Positions 9,244 to 17,349 of a stretch of DNA of 64,000 nucleotides are shown here, piece after piece. The notes beneath the pieces are model-generated. The model ran no database searches. It was not told the origin of the DNA and was given only the letters and a program-made list of their open reading frames with translations. Position numbers and translations under genes: made by a program. Origin of the DNA: Bacteroidota bacterium. GTDB lineage: Bacteria; Bacteroidota; Bacteroidia; Flavobacteriales; Weeksellaceae. How positions within the stretch are numbered: the stretch's first letter is position 1; every line of letters begins with the position of its first letter. The stretch is taken from assembly GCA_023419095.1 (NCBI GenBank), contig JAEZYN010000004.1, positions 1 to 64,000 of the forward strand. Direction: 5' to 3'.

Positions 9244-9284
9244 TACAAATGTATTTACATAATTGAAATTTATTTTTACATTTG
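9244..9284 (+). promoter_or_regulatory. Operator-like palindromes and -7 box of the XRE regulator
   Basis: TACAAATGTA at 9244-9253 and its reverse complement TACATTTGTA beginning at 9277 flank 23 bp. The second copy includes TACATTTG (9277-9284), an exact TAnnTTTG box only 3 bp before the ATG at 9288, implying a leaderless or nearly leaderless message and self-repression. Confidence 0.5.
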
Positions 9285-9287
9285 TAT

Positions 9288-9794
9288 ATGAGTTTGAATG
9301 ACCGCATTTCGCAAATTATCGAATATTCGAAACTGACTGCCTCTGAATTTGCAGACGAAATCGATGTGCAGCGCAGCAACATTTCTCACATCACATCGGG
9401 CAGGAACAAACCTTCCCTCGATTTCCTTATTAAGATTAAAAGCAGATTCCCCGAGCTCGAATGGGACTGGATCATCACCGGTGACGGTGAAATGGTGAAA
9501 CCGCAGGAAGAATTGCCGAAGGTTCCGAAACCAACGTCTGTCCCCGATTTATTCTCGATAATAAATGATGAGAATTTCGGCTATACCGAATCCGAAGATA
9601 GTGTAGATAAATCAATGGCTTTAGAATCCGATATTCCTGTACAAAGTTCTGCTCAACAAAAAATAACCGATTCTCAGCGATTAGCAGCTATAAATTCTCC
9701 AGTGAATATTCAACAATCTGAAAAGCAGGAAGTTGCGGTAAAAAGGATTGTTTGGTTCTACGATAACGGCAAATTTGAAAGTTTTGAGCCGTAA
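9288..9794 (+). CDS. XRE-family helix-turn-helix regulator
   Basis: This 168-residue protein has an N-terminal Cro/CI-type helix-turn-helix at about residues 4-60 (L-T-A-S-E-F-A-D-E-I-D-V-Q-R-S-N-I-S, then S-G-R-N-K-P-S). A polar, disordered linker and a short C-terminal segment with W-F-Y-D-N-G-K-F-E follow. Proteins of this shape are common, poorly studied regulators in Chryseobacterium. The start at 9288 replaces an upstream TTG within the promoter box. Palindromes at its own promoter and upstream of terC are candidate binding sites. The AAA+ gene lies 87 bp downstream. Confidence 0.8.
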   Translation: MSLNDRISQIIEYSKLTASEFADEIDVQRSNISHITSGRNKPSLDFLIKIKSRFPELEWDWIITGDGEMVKPQEELPKVPKPTSVPDLFSIINDENFGYTESEDSVDKSMALESDIPVQSSAQQKITDSQRLAAINSPVNIQQSEKQEVAVKRIVWFYDNGKFESFEP

Positions 9795-9844
9795 TATTTA
9801 AAATTAAGTTTAAATTTTTAGAGCCGGATTTATAAATACATCGT

Positions 9845-9860
9845 ATGCACGCTTTTTGTA
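9845..9860 (+). promoter_or_regulatory. Sigma-54-like promoter motif before the AAA+ gene
   Basis: ATGCACGCTTTTTGTA resembles the -24/-12 consensus TGGCACG-N4-TTGCW with one deviation in each half. The identical 16-mer occurs at 38884-38899, also just before a start codon. Confidence 0.35.
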
Positions 9861-9881
9861 TTTCAGAGCAAAATCATTTTT

Positions 9882-11225
9882 ATGAAACTTGCCGAACTTG
9901 CAAAAGAACTTCATATCTCAACCGACAGCTTTATCAAATTCATTCAGGATTTCGACCTTGAACTTTCTGAATGCATCAGTACAGATTTCGAGGTAAAAGA
10001 TGATTTCGCAAAATTTGCGCGCGAAAATATTTCTTTTTTAAAAAACTATCAAAAAGATCTTCAGCAGCCCAAAACCGTAGAAGATATCGCCGGAAATATA
10101 AGTCAGCCCGCCGAAAAAGTAGCGGAAATAATACGGCAGGAAAAACCTGCGATTTATGAAAATGGTGTGTACAGATCCTCGGTTTCAAGTTTCGGTGTCG
10201 ACCAGAAGTTAGGCGGCAATTATAATTTTGTTTACGACTATTTCGGAAAAAAGACGCCATTGGCAAAGCGAGATTTTATCGGTTATCGCGACCTGTTCTT
10301 TTATATTTCAAAAACCCTCGACCCGTTTGTCAGCCACACTTCGCTTACAGATTGGGGTATACACAGACCTGCAGGCATTATTCTTTACGGCCCGCCAGGT
10401 AGCGGAAAAATATTTTGGGCACAGAAAATCGCGCAAATAATTAATTACCAATTTAAAGAAATCAAGAAATATTATCTCGGAACATCGTTTGTAGATGGCA
10501 GCGAAACGAGCTTTAATGATTTTCTTCTCGGCATCATGAAGGAGAAAGAAATAGTGCTTTTCATGGATGATTTTGACACTGTAATGAGCGGACGAACCGC
10601 GACAACCTCAGTTTCGTCGTGCGATGAGGAAACAAAAGAAATAATCCTTCATTATATAAGCAAATTTGAGGAAGAAAAATTATTGATGGTAGCCTCCGCA
10701 AATACTTTAGCCGGGATAGACCGCGAAGTTCTGGCACCTGGCCGTTTTGACGTCGTAATTCCTGTCTTTCCGCCCAATGTTCAGGAACGTGCGGAGATCA
10801 TACTCTATTATATGACTAAAGATTTGTCCGGCGATGCTTTGCTGATGCAGATTTTAAAGATAAATAACGCCGATCATCTTCCTTTTTGGACGGAGATTTC
10901 AACCCGAATGAAAGTCTTTTCAAACACCATGCTTATAGATTTCACGCAGAGTTTGAAAAAACGTATCCGTTCCACCTATTTAAAAGATAATTCTGTGAAT
11001 ATCGATATTAAGCAATTCCTCCAACCCGCTTTGAGAGACGCATCTGCGAAACTCACAGATGAATATTTTGAACAGATTTCACAGTTTATCACCGACATTT
11101 CAGTCAATAATTATGACGATTTTCCAAAAAGAATTGAGAACCTAAAGCAGGAACTTCAGCACTACAGAATCGTTGAAAAGCCACGCCAGGCTATCGGTTT
11201 TACGCATAACTCTGATGCAAAATAA
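9882..11225 (+). CDS. AAA+ ATPase with altered P-loop
   Basis: This 447-residue protein begins with a short helical domain resembling the N-terminal domain of translation factor IF2 (K-L-A-E-L-A-K-E-L). An AAA+ core spans about residues 130-330. The Walker A run near residue 170 reads G-P-P-G-S-G-K-I, so the usual Thr/Ser after the Lys is Ile. Walker B reads V-L-F-M-D-D-F-D, with Asp where Glu is normal. An S-A-N-T sensor and A-P-G-R-F-D arginine-finger region are present. Nucleotide binding may be weak and hydrolysis slow (inference). Its partner is unknown. Confidence 0.75.
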   Translation: MKLAELAKELHISTDSFIKFIQDFDLELSECISTDFEVKDDFAKFARENISFLKNYQKDLQQPKTVEDIAGNISQPAEKVAEIIRQEKPAIYENGVYRSSVSSFGVDQKLGGNYNFVYDYFGKKTPLAKRDFIGYRDLFFYISKTLDPFVSHTSLTDWGIHRPAGIILYGPPGSGKIFWAQKIAQIINYQFKEIKKYYLGTSFVDGSETSFNDFLLGIMKEKEIVLFMDDFDTVMSGRTATTSVSSCDEETKEIILHYISKFEEEKLLMVASANTLAGIDREVLAPGRFDVVIPVFPPNVQERAEIILYYMTKDLSGDALLMQILKINNADHLPFWTEISTRMKVFSNTMLIDFTQSLKKRIRSTYLKDNSVNIDIKQFLQPALRDASAKLTDEYFEQISQFITDISVNNYDDFPKRIENLKQELQHYRIVEKPRQAIGFTHNSDAK

Positions 11226-11229
11226 AACG

Positions 11230-11254
11230 AAAGCCATCTTTAATTGATGGCTTT
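11230..11254. terminator. Bidirectional terminator between AAA+ and DUF6496 genes
   Basis: AAAGCCATC (11230-11238) pairs perfectly with GATGGCTTT (11246-11254) between two converging genes. Confidence 0.8.
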
Positions 11255-11266
11255 TGAATTTTCATC

Positions 11267-11449
11267 CTATTTCTTTTCTTTCGGTACTTTCAGGCCTTTT
11301 TCTTTGGCCTCTGAAATTCCGATCGCAACCGCCTGCTTGCGGTCTGTAACTTTGTCACCATTGGAAGATTTTAGTTTTCCTTCCTTGAACTCGTGCATCA
11401 CTTCTCCAATTTTATCGGATGCTTTATCCGAATACTTCTTGTTTGCCAT
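11267..11449 (-). CDS. Small basic DUF6496-like protein
   Basis: This 60-residue Lys-rich soluble protein has the segments K-I-G-E-V-M-H-E-F-K-E-G-K-L-K-S and V-T-D-R-K-Q-A-V-A-I-G-I-S-E-A. They match my memory of the DUF6496 family of small stress-associated or DNA-associated proteins. The function is unknown. It converges with the AAA+ gene and stands alone. Confidence 0.65.
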   Translation of the reverse strand: MANKKYSDKASDKIGEVMHEFKEGKLKSSNGDKVTDRKQAVAIGISEAKEKGLKVPKEKK

Positions 11450-11546
11450 AATTCAGATTTTATTATTAATAAGGTAATTGATAGATGGTTTGAATTCAAT
11501 AATGCTGCCATTGGGCGCTAATCTACGGGCGTTTTAATAAAATTGT

Positions 11547-11554
11547 TATCTTTG
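11547..11554 (+). promoter_or_regulatory. -7 box for dipeptidyl peptidase IV
   Basis: TATCTTTG matches TAnnTTTG exactly, 23 bp before the start at 11578. Confidence 0.55.
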
Positions 11555-11577
11555 AGACCTTTATCAATTTTATCTAT

Positions 11578-13704
11578 ATGAAGAAAATATTTTTATCAGT
11601 CTCATTAGTAGCTACGGTAGCGCTGTTTTCGCAGGAAATAACGCTCGATAAGATTTACTCGGGCTATTATCGCGGAAAGAGCATTTCGGGAATCGCATCG
11701 CTGAAAGGCGGTGACAGCTATGTGGTTATAGAGCCTGCCGGAATTGCTAAATATTCATACAAGACCTCACAAAAAGAGGGAAATATCGTTGATGGAAAAT
11801 TTGAATCTTATATTTTCAGCAGCGACGAATCGAAAATTTTGCTTTTAAAAGAAAGTGAGCCGATCTATCGCCATTCATATTTAGGTAAATTTGATGTAAA
11901 AGATCTGCGCACCGGCAAAATGATCAGCCTGAACAACGGAAACGCCGTGCAGGAACCCGCTTTTTCGCCCGATGGAACCAAGATAGCCTTTATCGCTGAT
12001 AATAATCTCTTCTATCAGGACTTGAATTCGGGGAAAATAACGCAGATTACGACTGACGGTAAGAAAAATTCAATACTGAACGGACTTGCAGATTGGGTTT
12101 ATGAAGAAGAATTTGGCCATGCTAAACTTTATGAATGGACACAGAATTCCGATGCGATAGTATTTGTAAAATCCGATGAAACGGAAGTTCCGGAGATGTA
12201 TATCCCGATCTACGGCAAACAGCTCTACCCTTCTGAAATGCGTTTTAAGTATCCAAAAGCCGGCGAAAAAAACTCAATTGTTTCAGCGCAGCTTTTCAGG
12301 TTGGATTCGGGAAAAACTGTAGCACTTAATCTTTCAGATTTTAAAAATTATTACATTCCAAATGTCATTAAGACATCCAAGCCGGATGAAATAATTCTGA
12401 TCACCTCTGCACGTACCCAAAATGCGTCCGATGTGCTGAAAGTAAACACGAAAACCGGAAACATTCAGAAATTATTCACGGAAACAGATGAAAAATGGGT
12501 TGACACAGATAATGTGACGATGGAATTTCTGCCCGACAACTCGTTTATCTGGGGTTCAGAACGCGACGGAAACCGCCATCTGTACCTGTATGACGAAAAC
12601 GGAAAATTAAAAAAACAAATTACCAAAGGCAACTGGGAAGTGACCGATTATTACGGCTACAACCCGAAAACCAATGAAGTTTTTGTGCAGACCACTGAAA
12701 AAGGAAGCATCAATAAAGTGGTTTCAAAAATTAACATCAATTCGGGAAAATCGACGCTGCTTTCAAATGCTGAAGGTAACAACAGCGCGAGTTTCAGCGG
12801 TAACTTCAGTTATTTTATTGAAACCTCGTCGTCTGCCAGCAAACCTTACACTTTCGTCCTGAAAGACAGCAATGGTAAAACGGTGAAAGAACTACAGAAT
12901 AATGACGAACTTTTAAGAAAACTTCAGGCGGATAATCTGGTTACCAAAGAGTTTTTCACTATTCCGAATGAAGCCGGCGACCAGATGAATGCGTGGATTC
13001 TGAAGCCGAAGAATTTCGATAAAAACAAAAAATACCCGGTTTTTATGTATCAGTACTCGGGTCCGGGCTCACAAAGCGTTTCAAATTCCTGGGATGCGGG
13101 CAACGGACTCTGGTTCAATCATTTGGTGCAGAAAGGATACATCGTGGTTTGTGTTGACGGCCGCGGAACCGGTTTTAAAGGCACTAAGTATAAAAAATCC
13201 ACCTACCTGAATCTGGGCAAATATGAGATTGAAGACCAAATCGCCGCCGCGAAATGGCTCGGCAAGCAGAGCTATGTGGATGCTGCCAGAATCGGGATTT
13301 TCGGTTGGAGTTATGGCGGTTACATGGCGAGTCTCGCGTTGACGAAAGGTGCTGATGTCTTTAAAACAGGCATCGCAGTGGCGCCTGTAACCAATTGGAG
13401 ATATTACGACACTGTATATACGGAAAGATTCCTTCGTACGCCACAGGAAAATCCAAAAGGGTATGACGAAAATTCGCCGACTGAATATGCGAATCTTTTG
13501 AAAGGTAAATTCCTTTTGATTCACGGCACCGCTGATGACAACGTGCATTTCCAAAATTCTATGGAGTTTGCCGAGGCTTTGATTCAGAATAAAAAACAGT
13601 TTGAATTTATGGCCTACCCTGATAAAAACCACGGGATTTATGGCGGCCAGACAAGACCTCAGCTATATCAGAAAATGACCGACTTCCTGCTTGAAAACCT
13701 TTAA
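11578..13704 (+). CDS. Dipeptidyl peptidase IV (S9B)
   Basis: This is a 708-residue secreted serine peptidase. It has a signal peptide ending near residue 19, then an eight-bladed beta-propeller (DPPIV_N) to about residue 450, and then the alpha/beta-hydrolase domain. The catalytic triad is visible: Ser in F-G-W-S-Y-G-G-Y near 577, Asp in T-A-D-D-N-V-H near 653, and His in K-N-H-G-I-Y-G-G near 685. The Glu pair of the substrate N-terminus site is present as E-E-F-G near residue 180. It releases X-Pro dipeptides in the periplasm. Three POT transporters follow, suggesting release coupled to uptake. Confidence 0.93.
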   Translation: MKKIFLSVSLVATVALFSQEITLDKIYSGYYRGKSISGIASLKGGDSYVVIEPAGIAKYSYKTSQKEGNIVDGKFESYIFSSDESKILLLKESEPIYRHSYLGKFDVKDLRTGKMISLNNGNAVQEPAFSPDGTKIAFIADNNLFYQDLNSGKITQITTDGKKNSILNGLADWVYEEEFGHAKLYEWTQNSDAIVFVKSDETEVPEMYIPIYGKQLYPSEMRFKYPKAGEKNSIVSAQLFRLDSGKTVALNLSDFKNYYIPNVIKTSKPDEIILITSARTQNASDVLKVNTKTGNIQKLFTETDEKWVDTDNVTMEFLPDNSFIWGSERDGNRHLYLYDENGKLKKQITKGNWEVTDYYGYNPKTNEVFVQTTEKGSINKVVSKININSGKSTLLSNAEGNNSASFSGNFSYFIETSSSASKPYTFVLKDSNGKTVKELQNNDELLRKLQADNLVTKEFFTIPNEAGDQMNAWILKPKNFDKNKKYPVFMYQYSGPGSQSVSNSWDAGNGLWFNHLVQKGYIVVCVDGRGTGFKGTKYKKSTYLNLGKYEIEDQIAAAKWLGKQSYVDAARIGIFGWSYGGYMASLALTKGADVFKTGIAVAPVTNWRYYDTVYTERFLRTPQENPKGYDENSPTEYANLLKGKFLLIHGTADDNVHFQNSMEFAEALIQNKKQFEFMAYPDKNHGIYGGQTRPQLYQKMTDFLLENL

Positions 13705-13723
13705 TAATATTTAAAAATAAAAA

Positions 13724-15388
13724 ATGGCATCAAACACCAGTAAACATCCCAAAGGCCTTCCCTATCTCTTTTTCACGGAAATGTGGGAACGTTTCGGCTA
13801 CTATCTCATCCTCGGGATTTTTGTTCTCTATATGATCGATCCCACCGAAACGGACGGCCTGGCATTAAATGACAAAAATGCGGATGATATTTTCGGAACT
13901 TTCATCGCGTTGACGTACCTGACACCTTTCCTCGGTGGCTTCCTTGCCGATCGTGTCCTAGGCTATATCAAAGCCATTTATATCGGTGGCGTGCTGATGG
14001 GTTTAGGCTACCTGGGTCTGGGAATTTTTAAAGATTTACCGATGTTTTATGCTTCCATGGGTCTTATCATTCTAGGAAACGGCTTTTTTAAACCCAGCAT
14101 TTCAACGCTTTTAGGAAACCTTTACGAAGAAGAACCGTATACCTCAAACAAAGACGCGGGCTATAACATTTTCTACATGGGAATCAATATCGGTGCGTTT
14201 GTCTGCAACATTATCGCTGCCTTCATGCGGAATAAATTTGGCTGGGGCGAAGCATTTATGACCGCAGGTATCGGGATGTTTTTAGGTCTTCTTATATTTT
14301 CAATGGGCCGCAGGCATATTTTAAAAGCAAATATCATTAAGCCTGCTCAGGAAGGCGATACCAAGATTTCAGATGTTTTGGTGAAAGTTTTCCTTCCGGC
14401 GATTATTGCAGGTGTTGTAGGATGGGTGATTCCTGGCAATGTTTTCGGAAGCGATTCTACAGACGCATTTATTTTCGCCTGTCTTCCCGTAATTTATTTT
14501 TATGTAATGCTTTATGTAAAAGCAAATGCAGCGGATAAAAGACCGATTGGCGCCTTACTCGCTATTTTTGCGGTAAGCCTGATGTTCTGGGCTGTATTTA
14601 AACAAAACGGAACGGCACTTACACGCTGGGCCAATTATTACACGGACCGAAGTGTTCCGGCATCTATTGAAAAACCATTGGAAGCAATATATCTTGTTGA
14701 TGCCAAGGATTATGTAACTCGTGAAGTAAATGTTTACGACGACCAGTACCAGGCGCAGAAAGATGAAGCAGGAAACGCTGTAAAAGAAAATGGAAAAGAC
14801 ATCTATTTCCGCAACGAAACACCCGAAAAAAAGGCCGCGATGGAAGCAAATCCGGAAGCGAAAGTCTATCTCTACAATACTGAACTTTTCCAGTCGGTGA
14901 ATCCGTTTTGGGTGATCGTTCTCACGCCGGTTGTGGTAGGCTTCTTCATGTATTTGCGGCGAAAAGGCAAAGAACCGACAACGCCTACCAAGATTGTCCT
15001 TGGTCTGTTTATATCAGCACTTTCCTGTCTGGTGATGGTAGGCGCTGTATATGCCGGTCAGAACGGTTTGGTCAAGGTTTCTGCACTTTGGCTTGTGGCT
15101 GCGTACGGCGTGATTACAATCGGGGAACTGTGTCTCTCACCGATGGGACTTTCATTAGTTTCGAAACTTTCACCACCGAGAATCACGGCTTTAATGATGG
15201 GAGGATTCTTCCTTTCAACATCGATCGGAAACAAACTTTCGGGCGTTCTTGCAAGCTTTTGGTATGATTATGAGAATAAAGCCAACTTCTTTATAGTAAA
15301 TTTCGGATTGCTGCTGTTGGCGACATTGCTCGGACTTTCTATTTTGAAAAAGCTGAATATCATTATGAAAGAAAAGGGAGTAAAGTAA
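13724..15388 (+). CDS. Proton-dependent peptide transporter (POT/PTR family), copy 1
   Basis: This 554-residue MFS protein has the POT motif E-M-W-E-R-F near residue 18 and F-Y-M-G-I-N-I-G near residue 148, both needed for proton-coupled peptide binding. Between helices near residues 305-385 it carries an insertion of about 75 residues rich in charged residues (including two Lys-Asp/Glu clusters) that copies 2 and 3 lack. It starts 20 bp after the peptidase stop, so the two are probably cotranscribed. It imports di- and tripeptides at the inner membrane. Confidence 0.92.
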   Translation: MASNTSKHPKGLPYLFFTEMWERFGYYLILGIFVLYMIDPTETDGLALNDKNADDIFGTFIALTYLTPFLGGFLADRVLGYIKAIYIGGVLMGLGYLGLGIFKDLPMFYASMGLIILGNGFFKPSISTLLGNLYEEEPYTSNKDAGYNIFYMGINIGAFVCNIIAAFMRNKFGWGEAFMTAGIGMFLGLLIFSMGRRHILKANIIKPAQEGDTKISDVLVKVFLPAIIAGVVGWVIPGNVFGSDSTDAFIFACLPVIYFYVMLYVKANAADKRPIGALLAIFAVSLMFWAVFKQNGTALTRWANYYTDRSVPASIEKPLEAIYLVDAKDYVTREVNVYDDQYQAQKDEAGNAVKENGKDIYFRNETPEKKAAMEANPEAKVYLYNTELFQSVNPFWVIVLTPVVVGFFMYLRRKGKEPTTPTKIVLGLFISALSCLVMVGAVYAGQNGLVKVSALWLVAAYGVITIGELCLSPMGLSLVSKLSPPRITALMMGGFFLSTSIGNKLSGVLASFWYDYENKANFFIVNFGLLLLATLLGLSILKKLNIIMKEKGVK

Positions 15389-15405
15389 TTTCGTCTTTAA
15401 TAATT

Positions 15406-15440
15406 TAATAAAAGCGCCGCAATGTTGTGGTGCTTTTATT
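15406..15440 (+). terminator. Terminator after POT copy 1
   Basis: AATAAAAGCGCCGCAA and TTGTGGTGCTTTTATT form a long stem with a two-base loop and two non-Watson-Crick positions, followed by a T-run. Confidence 0.7.
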
Positions 15441-15484
15441 TTTCCATTATTTTAAAATTAACTTTAATCAAATGGAAAAAAAAC

Positions 15485-15492
15485 TATATTTG
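15485..15492 (+). promoter_or_regulatory. -7 box for POT copy 2
   Basis: TATATTTG matches TAnnTTTG exactly and lies 32 bp before the start, so copy 2 has its own promoter after the preceding terminator. Confidence 0.55.
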
Positions 15493-15523
15493 CTATCCTT
15501 AACAAACAATTAACAGATATAAA

Positions 15524-17272
15524 ATGGCTGAATTAGAAGTAGCGAACCCTACGAGCGGGCTTCCAACCGAACCAAAAACGAAACATCCTAAAGGTTTATG
15601 GGTATTATTTAGTACAGAGATGTGGGAGCGTTTTAACTTTTACGGAATGAGGGCGCTACTAACGCTTTTCATGGTAAATTCTTTGATGATGAAGGAAAGC
15701 GATGTCACCATAATTTACGGAGGTTTCCTGGCACTTTGTTATTTAACACCTATGCTAGGAGGTTTTATTGCTGATCGGTTCTTAGGCAATCGCTATTGTA
15801 TTATCATCGGAGGAAGTTTGATGGCACTCGGACAATTTTTAATGTTTATGAGTGCTTCTGTATTCGACTCTAATTTGGCATCTGCACAAATGCTGATGTG
15901 GCTTGCATTAGGAATTATCATTTTTGGCAATGGATTCTTCAAACCTAATATCTCATCAATGGTAGGAAGCCTATATCCAAAGCAAGAAAAATCCAAATTA
16001 GACTCGGCTTTTACCATTTTTTACATGGGAATTAACTTAGGCGCATTTCTGGGCCAGTTCATTTGCCCATATTTAGGAGATGTAAAAGATGCTGGTGGAA
16101 TACGTGATATTCACGCATTCAAATGGGGCTTCTTAGCAGCCTCTATCGCGATGGTGATCGGTACACTTACCTTCATTTTACTTAAGAACAGATACGTCGT
16201 AACGCCGGCAGGACGACCAATTGGTGGACTACCCAGTCAAAATACAGCGGAAGATTATGAGGTGGGTGAAGCTCAAAGCGCAAAATTTTCGGGTAAATCT
16301 ATTGGTATAGCCGTAGCAATTTTCGTATTGACATTCATCGGATTTCAATTTTTGTTTGTTGATAAAATAGGTTTTGGTTCAGTTGGAATGGGTGAATTCG
16401 TAAAAGGGGTTATCTATCCATTTATATATTCTATGGGAATTGCGTTGGCTTATTTAATTATGTCTGCCACCGAAAATAAAGTTGAGAGAGACCGCATTTG
16501 GGTAATTTATATTGTTTCATTCTTTATAATTTTCTTTTGGGCGGCTTTTGAACAGGCTGGTTCATCATTGACGTTTATCGCTGATAATCAAACCGACAGA
16601 AATATTTTTGGGTGGAACATGCCACCATCAATGGTACAAATTTTCAATGGTCTATTCATAGTCATCTTGGCCGTTCCGTTCAGTATGCTGTGGGATAAAT
16701 TGCGTGCAAATAAAAAAGAACCGGTTTCGCCATTAAAGCAGGCAATGGGTCTTGGTTTAATCGCGCTGAGTTATTTAATTATTGCTTACAATGTGAAAGA
16801 CTTGGGAAACACCGGTCTACTAGCTGTTAAATGGTTGATTTTATTATATTTAATCCAGACAATGGGCGAATTGTGCTTGTCGCCGATCGGCTTGTCATTG
16901 GTCGGCAAACTAGCTCCTAAGCGATTCTCGTCCCTTCTGTTTGGCGTATTTTTTATTGCTAACGCAGCAGGATATGCCTTATCAGGCACGTTAGGATCAA
17001 TCTTACCTGCAACAGGCGATAAATTTCAAAAAGCCAATGAATTAGGGATAAACCTTCAGGATGTCTTAGATAAAAAAGTAACATTAAACGAAAATCAATT
17101 AGCAGCCCTTACTAAAGAACAAATTTCACCTAACTATAATACTTTCGCCGGATTTGAAATTCAGAATTTATTTGAGTTTTTCATGGTTTTTGTCATACTG
17201 TGCGGAATTGCAGGAGCTATTCTTGCACTGATATCACCTATTTTGAAGAAAATGATGCACGGCGTGAATTAA
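15524..17272 (+). CDS. POT-family peptide transporter, copy 2
   Basis: This 582-residue member of the same family has E-M-W-E-R-F-N-F-Y near residue 31 and F-Y-M-G-I-N-L-G near residue 166. A loop of about 40 residues before the last helix (with N-E-N-Q-L-A-A-L-T-K-E-Q) is unique to this copy. Codon use is visibly richer in A/T than in copies 1 and 3, which hints at a different history or expression level. It has its own promoter and terminator. Substrate preference among peptides cannot be read from sequence. Confidence 0.92.
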   Translation: MAELEVANPTSGLPTEPKTKHPKGLWVLFSTEMWERFNFYGMRALLTLFMVNSLMMKESDVTIIYGGFLALCYLTPMLGGFIADRFLGNRYCIIIGGSLMALGQFLMFMSASVFDSNLASAQMLMWLALGIIIFGNGFFKPNISSMVGSLYPKQEKSKLDSAFTIFYMGINLGAFLGQFICPYLGDVKDAGGIRDIHAFKWGFLAASIAMVIGTLTFILLKNRYVVTPAGRPIGGLPSQNTAEDYEVGEAQSAKFSGKSIGIAVAIFVLTFIGFQFLFVDKIGFGSVGMGEFVKGVIYPFIYSMGIALAYLIMSATENKVERDRIWVIYIVSFFIIFFWAAFEQAGSSLTFIADNQTDRNIFGWNMPPSMVQIFNGLFIVILAVPFSMLWDKLRANKKEPVSPLKQAMGLGLIALSYLIIAYNVKDLGNTGLLAVKWLILLYLIQTMGELCLSPIGLSLVGKLAPKRFSSLLFGVFFIANAAGYALSGTLGSILPATGDKFQKANELGINLQDVLDKKVTLNENQLAALTKEQISPNYNTFAGFEIQNLFEFFMVFVILCGIAGAILALISPILKKMMHGVN

Positions 17273-17296
17273 GACCCGTCCATTTTTAAACAACTT

Positions 17297-17322
17297 AAAA
17301 CCACCTTTTATCCGGTGGTTTT
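17297..17322 (+). terminator. Terminator after POT copy 2
   Basis: AAAACCACC (17297-17305) pairs with GGTGGTTTT (17314-17322), followed by further Ts. Confidence 0.85.
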
Positions 17323-17349
17323 TTCTATTTTCGTTAAAATTTTATTTAA

